In this document: positions 15,522 through 22,241 of the stretch, in pieces
Numbering within the stretch: position 1 is the first letter of the stretch
How the letters are laid out: the number at the start of each line of letters is the position of its first letter
DNA from: an uncultured Oscillibacter sp.
GTDB lineage: Bacteria; Bacillota; Clostridia; Oscillospirales; Oscillospiraceae
Direction: 5' to 3'
DNA length: 22,241 bases
Assembly (NCBI RefSeq): GCF_910579365.1
Contig: NZ_CAJTUX010000046.1
Span: 1 to 22,241 of the forward strand
Program-made: the position numbers and the translations under genes
The notes under the pieces: model-generated
What the model saw: the letters and a program-made list of their open reading frames with translations, nothing else
Told to the model about the DNA's origin: nothing
Databases searched by the model: none

Positions 15522-17645
15522 ATGATGAAAGAGACCTGTAGACGATTCGGCGCGCTGCTGCTGGCCCTGGCGCTGAGCCTGAGCCTCTCGGTTCCCGCTC
15601 TGGCGGCGGAGACGGAGGGCGCGCCCAAGACGCTGGCGGAAACCGCCAAGGAAGCCGCGTCCGCCGCCATGACCTACGGCGGGGCCACCCAGCTGGCCTG
15701 GGCCGTGTGGCAGGACGGGGAGATTCTCGCCAGCGGCCGGGAGGGCGGAACCCGGGAGGACCCCGGCGCGGGCCATCTGGCCGGTCTGGCGGCGTGGAGC
15801 GCCGGCTCCAACGACCTTTACGGCGTGGGCTCCGTCAGCAAGATTTACACCACTGTGGCCGTCATGCAGCTGGCGGAGGCGGGGAAACTGGACCTGGACC
15901 AGCCGGTGGTGAAGTACCTGCCCAATTTCAAAATGGCCGACGAGCGGTATAAGGACATCACCGTCCGGATGCTGCTGAATCACTCCTCCGGCCTGATGGG
16001 CTCCTCCATGGGCAGCGCCATGCTCTTTGACGACGCCAGCTCCACAGCCACGGACCAGCTGCTGGAGCGCCTGGCCGTCCAGCGCCTCAAGGCGGACCCC
16101 GGCGCGTACAGCGTCTACTGCAACGACGGCTTCACCCTGGCCCAGCTGGTGGTGGAGGCGGTGAGCGGCGCCAATTTCCAGGATTACCTCCGCGCCCACA
16201 TCCTCGACCCCGCCGGACTGGAGAAAACCGCCTTCCCCGACGAGCTGGTGGGAACGGGCCGCGCCGTTGCCACGTACCAGGGAGAGGACGCCCAAGCCCT
16301 TCCCATGGACTGCCTGGGCGTCGTGGGAACCGGCGGCATCTACGCCACGGCGGAGGACCTGGCCGCCTTCGGCGGGGCCCTCACCGGCGAGACCCTGCTG
16401 AAAAAAGCCTCGCTGGAGGCCATGGCCGCCCCGGAGTACGCCCGGGGCCTCTGGCCTGAGGAGGGACCGGACGCCTTGGCCTACGGTCTGGGCTGGGACA
16501 ACGTGGAGTGGTATCCCTTCGCCCAGAGCGGCGTCACCGCCCTGGTGAAAGGGGGAGACACCCAGTATTACCACGCCGGGCTGGTGGTCCTGCCGGAGCA
16601 CGAGCTGGCGGCGGCGGTGCTGAGCAGCGGCGGCGTGTCCACCTACAACGAGATGGCCGCCTCCCGGATGCTGATCGAGGCGCTGAAGGCCAAGGGTGTA
16701 GAGGTGGACGAGACGCCCCTTACCCTCCCCGAGGCCAAGCCCGCCCCCATGCCCCAGGAGCTGACGGAGCTCTCCGGCTATTACGCCTCGATCTATGTCT
16801 TCCGGATTGACGTCACGAAGGAGGGGAAGCTGACTCTGCACTACATGAACACCCCCGGCATGCCGGACCAGACCTTCACCTATTACAGCGACGGCTCCTT
16901 CCGGGACGAGAGCAACACCGCCGCCCTGCGCCTGGTGAAGGAGGACAACGGGCAGACCTACCTCCACCAGTGGACCTTTACGGAGCTTCCCCTTCTGGGG
17001 GGACTTCCCGGCAGCAACTACGCCGCCATGAAGCTGCCGGAGAACCCGATCTCTCCGGAGCTTCAGGAGCACTGGGACAAGATTCTGCTGGAGACCTCCG
17101 TCCTGCCGGTGAGCGAGCGGTACAGCTCTCAGGTCTATCTGGCCCTGGGCGCGGCCTTTGCCCTGTCGGCGGCGCAGCAGGAGGAGGAGACGGAGAGCGT
17201 CCCGGGCTATGCCGGATCCATGGCCATCGTGGACGAGAACCACGCCCGCTATGTTCCCCAGGTTCCCGGCAACGTGGGCCGGGACGGCAATGACATGGAG
17301 CTGTGGCGGGATGAGAAGGACATCCTTTGGATACGCTATTCCAACGGCATGCTGTCCATGGAGGAGAGCGCGGTTCCCGAGCTCTCCACCGGGCGGGACA
17401 ATGCCGCCGCCTGCACCATCCGACCGGACGGCTATGCCCGCTGGTATAAGATCGGAGACAAGGCCGCCGGAAAGACCATGACCGTCCAGGCGCCGGAGGA
17501 CGCGGGCTTCTGGGTCTATGACGCGGCGGGCCAGGTGACGGCCTCCTCCGTCCTGTGGGACCAGACCTCCGTTCAGCTGCCGGAGGACGGCCTGCTGGTC
17601 TTCGCCGGGGACCCCGGCGCGCGGTTCCAGCTGACCTTCCGGTAA
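15522..17645 (+). CDS. Secreted serine hydrolase, beta-lactamase/penicillin-binding-protein fold
   Basis: It has 707 residues. A signal peptide (MMKETCRRF, hydrophobic 10-24, cleavage near PALAA at 25-29) exports it. The class C beta-lactamase-like domain spans about 45-400. Catalytic S104-V-S-K107 follows YGVGS; Y199-C-N201 supplies the second motif; K-G-G plus H351-A-G stands for the third. Such proteins are more often peptidases or esterases than true beta-lactamases. The C-terminal ~300 residues (from LTELSGYYASIYVF) are a beta-rich extension of the kind that follows this domain in Firmicutes; I see no membrane anchor. ATG 15522 or 15525 may be used; GGAAG precedes both. It is preceded by a MerR-type promoter, which implies induction by a small-molecule signal. 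Confidence 0.87.
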   Translation: MMKETCRRFGALLLALALSLSLSVPALAAETEGAPKTLAETAKEAASAAMTYGGATQLAWAVWQDGEILASGREGGTREDPGAGHLAGLAAWSAGSNDLYGVGSVSKIYTTVAVMQLAEAGKLDLDQPVVKYLPNFKMADERYKDITVRMLLNHSSGLMGSSMGSAMLFDDASSTATDQLLERLAVQRLKADPGAYSVYCNDGFTLAQLVVEAVSGANFQDYLRAHILDPAGLEKTAFPDELVGTGRAVATYQGEDAQALPMDCLGVVGTGGIYATAEDLAAFGGALTGETLLKKASLEAMAAPEYARGLWPEEGPDALAYGLGWDNVEWYPFAQSGVTALVKGGDTQYYHAGLVVLPEHELAAAVLSSGGVSTYNEMAASRMLIEALKAKGVEVDETPLTLPEAKPAPMPQELTELSGYYASIYVFRIDVTKEGKLTLHYMNTPGMPDQTFTYYSDGSFRDESNTAALRLVKEDNGQTYLHQWTFTELPLLGGLPGSNYAAMKLPENPISPELQEHWDKILLETSVLPVSERYSSQVYLALGAAFALSAAQQEEETESVPGYAGSMAIVDENHARYVPQVPGNVGRDGNDMELWRDEKDILWIRYSNGMLSMEESAVPELSTGRDNAAACTIRPDGYARWYKIGDKAAGKTMTVQAPEDAGFWVYDAAGQVTASSVLWDQTSVQLPEDGLLVFAGDPGARFQLTFR

Positions 17646-17654
17646 CGCCGGAAA

Positions 17655-17684
17655 AAAGCCCTCCGCCATATGGCGGAGGGCTTT
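17655..17684. terminator. Bidirectional terminator between convergent genes
   Basis: A perfect 30-bp palindrome (AAAGCCCTCCGCCAT on the left, its complement on the right) is flanked by A-run and T-run. It serves the hydrolase on plus and the gene at 17689-18669 on minus. Confidence 0.9.
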
Positions 17685-17688
17685 GCAT

Positions 17689-18669
17689 TTACCCGCGGGC
17701 CAGATACAGGTTCAACCAATAGCACAGGTCTTCCAGGGGCAGATAGGTCGTGCCGTCCTCCTTGAGGCAGGGGGCGGAGATGGTGGCCTCCCCCTCCGGG
17801 GTATGGATGACATTCTGACCGGGATAGACATAGAACACCACGTCGATGTTCTCGTCATACACCACCGCGCCCCGGTTTTTGTCCCAGGAGACGCTGTACC
17901 CGGCGGCCTCAGCAATGGCCCGGATGGGAGCCATAACGCCGTTTTCCGTCCGCTTGCCGGAGAACTGGGGAACGTCCTTGTCCTGCTCGGCGTCAAAGCC
18001 GCCGTTCACCGCGATGCGCACATCGTGCATGGTGGCAAGGGTGCACACATAGCCCTGATAAGAATAGGGGAAGAGCAGGACCTTCTCCGCTGCGCCGTCC
18101 TTGTCCTTCCAGACCAGGACCCGGGCGCCGGGGATCAGATCCTCCATGCGGACGATCTGCCGGGTCAGCCAGGGGGAGTAGGCGGTCTTGTCCGTCACCT
18201 CCAGCGTTCCGCCGCCGGTGAGGGGGAAGGCGGGGCTGCCCTCGCTGCCGGGGGCGGGAGACACGGCCCGCCCGGCGATCTCACAAAACTCCGGCGCGGC
18301 GGCGTCCGCAGGGACGTTGCCCACCACCACCTCGGCGGATATCTGGGGCGGCAGGCTCAGGGCCATGGCGGGGCTGGCCCAGACATAGAGGGTATCCCCC
18401 TCCTTGACGGACTCCATGTCCAGGGGCAGGCCCGTGGCCGCGTCCACCGCCGGGGCCTCTCCCACGTGGACCACCACCTCGTTCAGGGGGTCGTCGGGAT
18501 TGTCGTTCTTCAGGAGAATACCCTCCCCGTCCCAGGGGGAGACCTTGCCCCAGGCCTGGGTGAAGACGGGGAGCTCCGCAGAGGCTTCCGCCTCCGCCGC
18601 CGCGGCGGTGAGGCACAGAGCGGCGGTACAGACCGCCAGAGACAGCAATACAGACAGTAATTTTTTCAC
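17689..18669 (-). CDS. Secreted protein with copper-amine-oxidase N-terminal-like domain
   Basis: It has 326 residues: signal peptide KKLLSVLLSLAVCTAALCLTAAAAEA, a central beta-rich part, and at about 240-320 a stalk-like domain (VMAPIRAIAEAAGYSVSWDKNRGAVVY, then TTYLPLEDLCYWL). That is the pattern of Cu_amine_oxidN1 (PF07833), common in secreted Clostridia proteins and not itself an oxidase. Start: GTG at 18667-18669 lies 8 nt after GGAGG, giving a classic V/M-KKLL signal sequence. The longer ATG at 18684 overlaps the ribosome binding site. Partner and function are unknown. Confidence 0.83.
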   Translation of the reverse strand: MKKLLSVLLSLAVCTAALCLTAAAAEAEASAELPVFTQAWGKVSPWDGEGILLKNDNPDDPLNEVVVHVGEAPAVDAATGLPLDMESVKEGDTLYVWASPAMALSLPPQISAEVVVGNVPADAAAPEFCEIAGRAVSPAPGSEGSPAFPLTGGGTLEVTDKTAYSPWLTRQIVRMEDLIPGARVLVWKDKDGAAEKVLLFPYSYQGYVCTLATMHDVRIAVNGGFDAEQDKDVPQFSGKRTENGVMAPIRAIAEAAGYSVSWDKNRGAVVYDENIDVVFYVYPGQNVIHTPEGEATISAPCLKEDGTTYLPLEDLCYWLNLYLARG

Positions 18670-18706
18670 GAAAAAATCCTCCATTTCATCAATGTGCGCT
18701 AAAATA

Positions 18707-18735
18707 AGTATACCACAGTTTTACAGGACAGACAA
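18707..18735 (-). promoter_or_regulatory. Promoter of the amine-oxidase-like gene
   Basis: On the minus strand TTGTCT (18735-18730), 17 bp, TATACT (18712-18707). No terminator is seen between this and the lipoprotein gene upstream, so read-through is also possible. Confidence 0.6.
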
Positions 18736-18836
18736 GCACCTCATCCCGCCGGCTCCGGATTTGCCACATCCGGCTTGGGATATCCCAGGGCGGCGATGCT
18801 GGTCTCGTTCAGGTCCTGGAAGGGGACGTCCAGGGA

Positions 18837-19070
18837 CTACGCCCCGCCATCCGGCGCGGGGGCGTCCTTCTCCGGCGCGCCGCCCGGCGCTTCCGGCGCG
18901 GAAGCGGCCCTCTGCGCAGGCTCCTCCGGGGCGGACTCCGCCTCCCCGCCGGAGGGCTGGCCGGTTGTCACAAAGGCCGTGACGTGTGAATCCGCCCCGC
19001 AGGCGCTGAGGGTCCCCAACAGCAGACCCGAGAGAAAAATTCCGCAGAGCATCCAGATAAAGTGCTTCAT
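18837..19070 (-). CDS. Small lipoprotein, probably truncated by an in-frame TAG
   Basis: It has 77 residues. A type II signal peptide (MKHFIWMLCGIFLSGLLLGTLSAC) with lipobox LSAC puts lipid on Cys24 outside the membrane. The rest is a Pro/Ala/Glu/Gly-rich tether with no domain. AAAGAGG precedes ATG 19070 by 8 nt. After the TAG at 18837-18839 the same frame stays open for 31 more codons to a TGA at 18741-18743. That stretch (SLDVPFQDLNETSIAALGYP, then KPDVANPEPAG) has coding-like composition: 25 of 31 third positions are G or C, against 14 of 31 second positions. So this may be a nonsense-broken gene, or a base error, of 109 residues. TATAAT at 19111-19116 (minus) is its likely -10. Confidence 0.65.
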   Translation of the reverse strand: MKHFIWMLCGIFLSGLLLGTLSACGADSHVTAFVTTGQPSGGEAESAPEEPAQRAASAPEAPGGAPEKDAPAPDGGA

Positions 19071-19208
19071 ATGGTATCCTCTTTCCTGATGTGAATTGCG
19101 TGCGTCCACTATTATAGACGATCGCCGGAGGGATTTTGTTACAAACTTTTCCGATTTTTTTACAAATTTTTCTCTCCGTATGCTCGCCCGGCTTCCAACA
19201 TATACTAT

Positions 19209-19236
19209 ACAAAGCAACCATCACAAAGCAACCATC
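19209..19236 (+). repeat. Tandem 14-bp repeat in the sodA leader
   Basis: ACAAAGCAACCATC occurs twice back to back (19209-19222, 19223-19236), just after a TATACT (19201-19206) that may be the sodA -10 and 3 nt before AAAGGAG. No convincing -35 is visible. Confidence 0.6.
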
Positions 19237-19252
19237 AGGAAAGGAGACCTCT

Positions 19253-19894
19253 ATGGAAACGCACTATCCCTTCACTCTGCCGCCCCTGCCCTACGGCTAC
19301 GACACCCTGCTGCCGGAGATCGGGGAGCGGACCCTTCACTTCCACCACGATAAGCACTTCCAGACCTATGTCGACAACCTGAATAAGCTGCTGGAAAAGC
19401 ACCCGGACGCGCAGGACTGGCCTCTGGAGCGGCTGGTTCAGGAGTGGCCCAGCCTCCCGGAGGACATCCGCCAGGGCGTGCGGAACAACGCCGGAGGCGT
19501 CTATAACCACGATCTTTACTTTAAAACCATGGCCCCCGGCCCCGTCTCCTCCCCCTCCGGCCCCCTGGACGACGCCATCGTCCGGGACTTCGGCAGCCTG
19601 GAGGAGCTGAAATCCGCCCTGAAAACCGCAGCCCTGGGGCAGTTCGGCTCCGGCTGGGCCTGGCTGGCCAGCAACCGGGACGGCGGGCTCTCCGTGGTGA
19701 AGACCCCCAACCAGGACACCCCCCTGCCCCTGATTCCCCTGCTGCTGTGCGACGTGTGGGAGCACGCCTATTACCTGGACTATCAGAACCGCCGGGGCGA
19801 CTACTTTGAAAGCTGGTGGCGGAAAGTGGACTGGCCCGGGCTTTCCAAGACCTACGCCGCGCTGCTGGAGAACCGGCCCCGCCGGGCGGAGTGA
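19253..19894 (+). CDS. sodA: Superoxide dismutase, Mn type
   Basis: A cytoplasmic enzyme turning superoxide into hydrogen peroxide and oxygen. It has 213 residues. Metal ligands are H31 (in HFHHDKHFQTYV), H86 (VYNHDLYF), D167 and H171 (DVWEHAYYLDYQNRR); Tyr39 is the gateway residue. NNAGG before H86 and NQDTP after the GSGWAWL motif are the Mn-type choices; Fe enzymes usually have NNAAQ and NAGTP. Cambialistic use cannot be excluded. ATG 19253 lies 6 nt after AAAGGAG; the longer frame from 19136 crosses the promoter. It is divergent from the lipoprotein gene, and fits oxygen defence in an anaerobe. Confidence 0.94.
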   Translation: METHYPFTLPPLPYGYDTLLPEIGERTLHFHHDKHFQTYVDNLNKLLEKHPDAQDWPLERLVQEWPSLPEDIRQGVRNNAGGVYNHDLYFKTMAPGPVSSPSGPLDDAIVRDFGSLEELKSALKTAALGQFGSGWAWLASNRDGGLSVVKTPNQDTPLPLIPLLLCDVWEHAYYLDYQNRRGDYFESWWRKVDWPGLSKTYAALLENRPRRAE

Positions 19895-20061
19895 GGCGGG
19901 CGGAGGTGTTCCGCGTGCCGCCGCCCCGGTCAGGGCCCCAGGAAAGACGGCGGGAAGGACGGCGCTTCTGAAATCTCCCGGCAGCGGCGCGGATTGGCGG
20001 TTTCGGCAAAAATCCACAGAGCAGACCGCCGCCGGGGGAACGAACCTTTACAAAACCGCTA
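19895..20061 (+). other. Intergenic region after sodA
   Basis: Apart from a weak GCGGA/TCCGC hairpin near 19904-19918 without U-tract, I see no gene, repeat or clear terminator here. Short frames present look like GC-rich chance ORFs. Confidence 0.5.
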
Positions 20062-20124
20062 TTGACAAATCCGCGCTTCCTGCGTATGATAGGCCTTACA
20101 GGTGTCAAGACACCTGTAAGGCCT
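20062..20124 (+). promoter_or_regulatory. Strong promoter followed by a 34-bp palindromic operator (NiaR-like?)
   Basis: TTGACA (20062-20067), 17 bp, TATGAT (20085-20090). The next base begins a perfect inverted repeat: AGGCCTTACAGGTGTC (20091-20106), AA, and its complement (20109-20124). The transcription start falls inside the left arm, so a bound dimer would block initiation. The core ACAGGTGTCAAGACACCTGT resembles, from memory, sites of the niacin-responsive repressor NiaR (3H domain). In RNA the arms would form a 5' hairpin. Confidence 0.75.
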
Positions 20125-20182
20125 TCTGCGTCTTCGCGGGGCCGGTTCCGAAACCATATCACGAAAGAGACAGGTGCTTCCC

Positions 20183-21292
20183 ATGGAAAATGTCAAGGCG
20201 TTTCTCAAGCGCAAGAACATCGTCCTCTCCGTCCGCCGCTACGGCATCGACGCCCTGGGGGCGATGGCCCAGGGCCTGTTCTGCTCCCTCCTCATCGGCA
20301 CGATTTTAAACACCATCGGCACGCAGTTTCACATCGGCTTTCTCACCGCCCAGATCATCACCATCAACGAAACGGGCTATACCATCGGCGGCATGGCCTC
20401 CTTCATGAGCGGCGCGGCCATGGCCGTGGCCATTGGTTACGCCCTGCAAGCCCCGCCCATGGTCCTCTTCTCCCTGGCCACGGTGGGCTACGCCTGCAAC
20501 GCCCTGGGCAAGGCGGGAGGGCCCCTGGCGGTGCTCTTCGTGGCCATCATCGCCGCCGAGGTGGGCAAGGCCGTCAGCAAGGAGACGAAGATCGACATCC
20601 TGGTAACGCCCATCGTCACCACCCTGGCGGGCATCGGCACGGCCTGGGTCATCGCGCCCCCCATCGCCGCCGCCGCCAGCGCCTTTGGCCGGGTCATCAT
20701 GCGGGCCACGGAGCTCCAGCCCTTCCTGATGGGCATTCTGGTCTCCGTGCTGGTGGGCGTCGCGCTGACGCTGCCCATCTCCTCCGCCGCCATCTGCTCC
20801 GTCCTGGGGCTGACGGGTCTGGCGGGAGGCGCCGCCGTGGCGGGCTGCTGCGCCCAGATGGTGGGCTTCGCCGTCATGAGCTTCCGGGAGAACGGCTGGG
20901 GCGGCCTGGTGAGCCAGGGCCTGGGCACCTCCATGCTGCAAATGCCCAACATCGTCAAAAATCCCCGGATATGGATCGCCCCCACCGTGACCTCCGCCAT
21001 CACCGGCCCCATCGCCACCTGCCTGTTCCGGCTGGAGATGAATGGCGCGGCCATCAACTCCGGCATGGGCACCTGCGGCCTGTGCGGGCAGCTGGGGGTC
21101 TGGACCGGCTGGGTGGCCCCCAGCGAGACCGCCCTTGCCAACGGGGCGGCGGCCATCGCCCCCGGAGCCATAGACTGGGCGGGGCTGCTGCTGATCTCCT
21201 TCGTCCTGCCCGCCGTCCTGTGCCCCCTCCTTAACCAGCTCTGCCGGAGAGCGGGCTGGGTGAAGGACGGAGACCTGACCCTTGCGGGCTGA
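20183..21292 (+). CDS. PF13303-type (PTS EIIC-like / PfoR) membrane transporter, possibly for niacin
   Basis: It has 369 residues with about 8-10 membrane helices, Gly/Ala-rich throughout (for example GGMASFMSGAAMAVAIGYAL and AGGAAVAGCCAQMVGFAVM). The conserved NETGYTIGG, VTPIVTTLAGI, MNGAAINSGMGTCGLCGQ and SETALANG-like segments are those of the EIIC-like family that includes PfoR. No EIIA or EIIB genes are near, so it is unlikely to act as a normal PTS. Some members are annotated as nicotinate-regulated transporters, which would suit the operator upstream; this link is inference. ATG 20183 follows AGGTG by 6 nt. A GTG at 20174 is an alternative start. Confidence 0.82.
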   Translation: MENVKAFLKRKNIVLSVRRYGIDALGAMAQGLFCSLLIGTILNTIGTQFHIGFLTAQIITINETGYTIGGMASFMSGAAMAVAIGYALQAPPMVLFSLATVGYACNALGKAGGPLAVLFVAIIAAEVGKAVSKETKIDILVTPIVTTLAGIGTAWVIAPPIAAAASAFGRVIMRATELQPFLMGILVSVLVGVALTLPISSAAICSVLGLTGLAGGAAVAGCCAQMVGFAVMSFRENGWGGLVSQGLGTSMLQMPNIVKNPRIWIAPTVTSAITGPIATCLFRLEMNGAAINSGMGTCGLCGQLGVWTGWVAPSETALANGAAAIAPGAIDWAGLLLISFVLPAVLCPLLNQLCRRAGWVKDGDLTLAG

Positions 21293-21308
21293 GGAAAGAC
21301 CATATTCG

Positions 21309-21348
21309 GACCGGAGTCATCCAAAGAGGATGCCTCCGGTCTTTTTTT
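21309..21348 (+). terminator. Rho-independent terminator after the transporter
   Basis: GACCGGAG pairs with CTCCGGTC and, inside one mismatch, CATCC pairs with GGATG; TTTTTTT follows. It begins 17 bp after the stop codon. Confidence 0.93.
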
Positions 21349-21491
21349 GGCGCATTTCCGCTTTTTTCCGCTTAAGGAAACCGCCTCCCTCCCCTTTTTC
21401 TCCGGGAAACGCCCGCCCCGCTTTTCCCGACGTGTTTTTTCCCGGCCCGCCGGTAAAATTAGGAAAAACATCCTTGAAGGAGGGACAGGCT

Positions 21492-22241
21492 GTGGCACAC
21501 GGTCAACTGACTTTGGAGCGGGGGCAGGCGGGGCGGCTGCTGAATCTGGGCATCCGCTTTTTCCTGGCGGCGGCGCTGACCGCCAGCCAGACGCCTGGGG
21601 GCTCCGCTCCCTTTGCCCTGGGCTGGATCGCGGCGGCGGGGCCGGGACTGGAGGGGGGCGCGGCGCTGGCCGGAGCCGTGACGGGGGCGGCGCTGTTTCT
21701 CCCCTTTCGAAACGCCCTGCCCTTCCTGGCGGTGGCGGTGCTGATCACCGCCGCCTCCGCCTCTCTGGGGGGGACCTGGCTGCTGGCGCGGCCCAGAGGC
21801 GCGGCCCTGACGGCGGCGGGGCTCTTTGTGACGGTGGAGGGGATTTACGTCATTCAGTCCCTCTCCCCCCTGGTCCGGCTGGAGGAGTGCCTGCTGGCGG
21901 CGGGACTCACCGGGGCCTCCGCCCTGTTCTTTTATCCCCTGCTCCGGGGCGGGGAGGGACGCCGCGTGGCCGGGGGGCTGATCTTTCTCTCCGGGGCGCT
22001 GCTGGCGGCGGTGGAGGACATCAAGTTTCTGGGCTTCTCCCCCGCCAGGGCGCTGCTGTGCCTGCTGGCGCTGCTGGGGGCCTATGACCGGGGGCCCGCC
22101 GCCGGGGCGGCTTTCGGCCTGGGACTGGGGCTGACGGCGGAACTCTGCGGCAGCAGACTGTCCCTCACCGCCGCCCTGGGGCTGGCCGGTCTCGCGGCGG
22201 GCGGCTGCCAGGGGCGGCGGCGGCCCATGGCGGCCCTGGCC
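21492..22241 (+). CDS. spoIIE: Stage II sporulation protein E, N-terminal membrane part (3' end outside window)
   Basis: It is open to the last base, 250 codons. SpoIIE is a membrane PP2C phosphatase that dephosphorylates SpoIIAA at the asymmetric septum and so activates sigma-F. Seen here is only the polytopic N-terminal region: after a short cytoplasmic start (MAHGQLTLERGQAGRLL) come repeated hydrophobic helices, including the family-like GGSAPFALGWIAA segment and VEDIKFLGFSPARALL. The PP2C domain would lie beyond the window. Start GTG 21492 is 7 nt after GAAGGAGGG. Identification rests on membrane-domain pattern and is not certain; another polytopic protein is possible. It would make the organism a spore former. 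Confidence 0.72.
   Translation, partial: MAHGQLTLERGQAGRLLNLGIRFFLAAALTASQTPGGSAPFALGWIAAAGPGLEGGAALAGAVTGAALFLPFRNALPFLAVAVLITAASASLGGTWLLARPRGAALTAAGLFVTVEGIYVIQSLSPLVRLEECLLAAGLTGASALFFYPLLRGGEGRRVAGGLIFLSGALLAAVEDIKFLGFSPARALLCLLALLGAYDRGPAAGAAFGLGLGLTAELCGSRLSLTAALGLAGLAAGGCQGRRRPMAALA

Noticed and set aside
15471..17669. Minus-strand ORF of 732 codons opposite the serine hydrolase
   Set aside because: Antisense shadow. The plus-strand protein has signal peptide and catalytic motifs; this one has none.
20091..20124. 34-bp palindrome read as a transcription terminator
   Set aside because: It lies at +1 of a strong promoter and lacks a U-run, so an operator or 5' hairpin is more likely.
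20062..21234. Plus-strand ORF of 390 codons overlapping the transporter
   Set aside because: It starts inside the promoter (TTG of the -35) and encodes His/Gly/Arg-rich low-complexity sequence out of frame with the transporter.

Overview
The window looks like chromosomal DNA from a high-GC, spore-forming Clostridia member, most likely Oscillospiraceae-like (Flavonifractor, Oscillibacter or Lawsonibacter type). This is inferred from strong GC bias at third codon positions, an SLH-domain S-layer-type protein, a SpoIIE N-terminus, Firmicutes-style AAGGAGG ribosome binding sites, and an Lsa-like ABC-F protein. No database search was possible, so family names rest on recognised motifs.

Layout. 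(1) 2-4240 holds the C-terminal 1412 residues of a giant SLH surface protein, ending in a terminator. (2) 4405-5038 has no conventional gene. It carries two tandem copies of a compact module: a 31-32 residue membrane peptide on the minus strand, facing a short plus-strand RNA with its own near-consensus promoter. Each pair converges on a shared hairpin terminator. Each small RNA also repeats sequence from its own toxin's translation start region, and those repeats differ between the copies. This is the architecture of the Fst/par (pAD1) type I toxin-antitoxin locus, here chromosomal and duplicated. (3) 5094-13160 is a full arginine operon, argG-H-C-J-B-D-F, behind a sigma-A promoter overlapped by an ARG box. 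It makes arginine from glutamate by the cyclic acetyl pathway (ArgJ recycles acetyl; NAGK has the arginine-sensitive form), given carbamoyl phosphate made elsewhere.

(4) 13233-15349 holds a small tail-anchored hypothetical protein. Convergent to it is an Lsa-type ABC-F ribosome-protection ATPase with a roughly 250-nt leader ending in an intrinsic terminator, which suggests attenuation control. (5) 15429-18735 holds a secreted beta-lactamase-fold serine hydrolase behind a MerR-type promoter (19-bp spacer with a dyad). Convergent to it is a secreted copper-amine-oxidase-N-like protein. (6) 18741-19894 holds a small lipoprotein gene that seems cut short by an in-frame TAG, divergent from a Mn-type superoxide dismutase. 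(7) 20062-21348 holds a PF13303/PfoR-type membrane transporter with a perfect 34-bp dyad directly after its -10 element. I suspect a NiaR (niacin) operator. (8) 21492 to the window end is the start of spoIIE.

Most of the window is ordinary housekeeping and accessory sequence. The most unusual parts are the duplicated, sequence-diverged type I toxin-antitoxin modules and the regulatory elements at the ABC-F, serine hydrolase and transporter genes.
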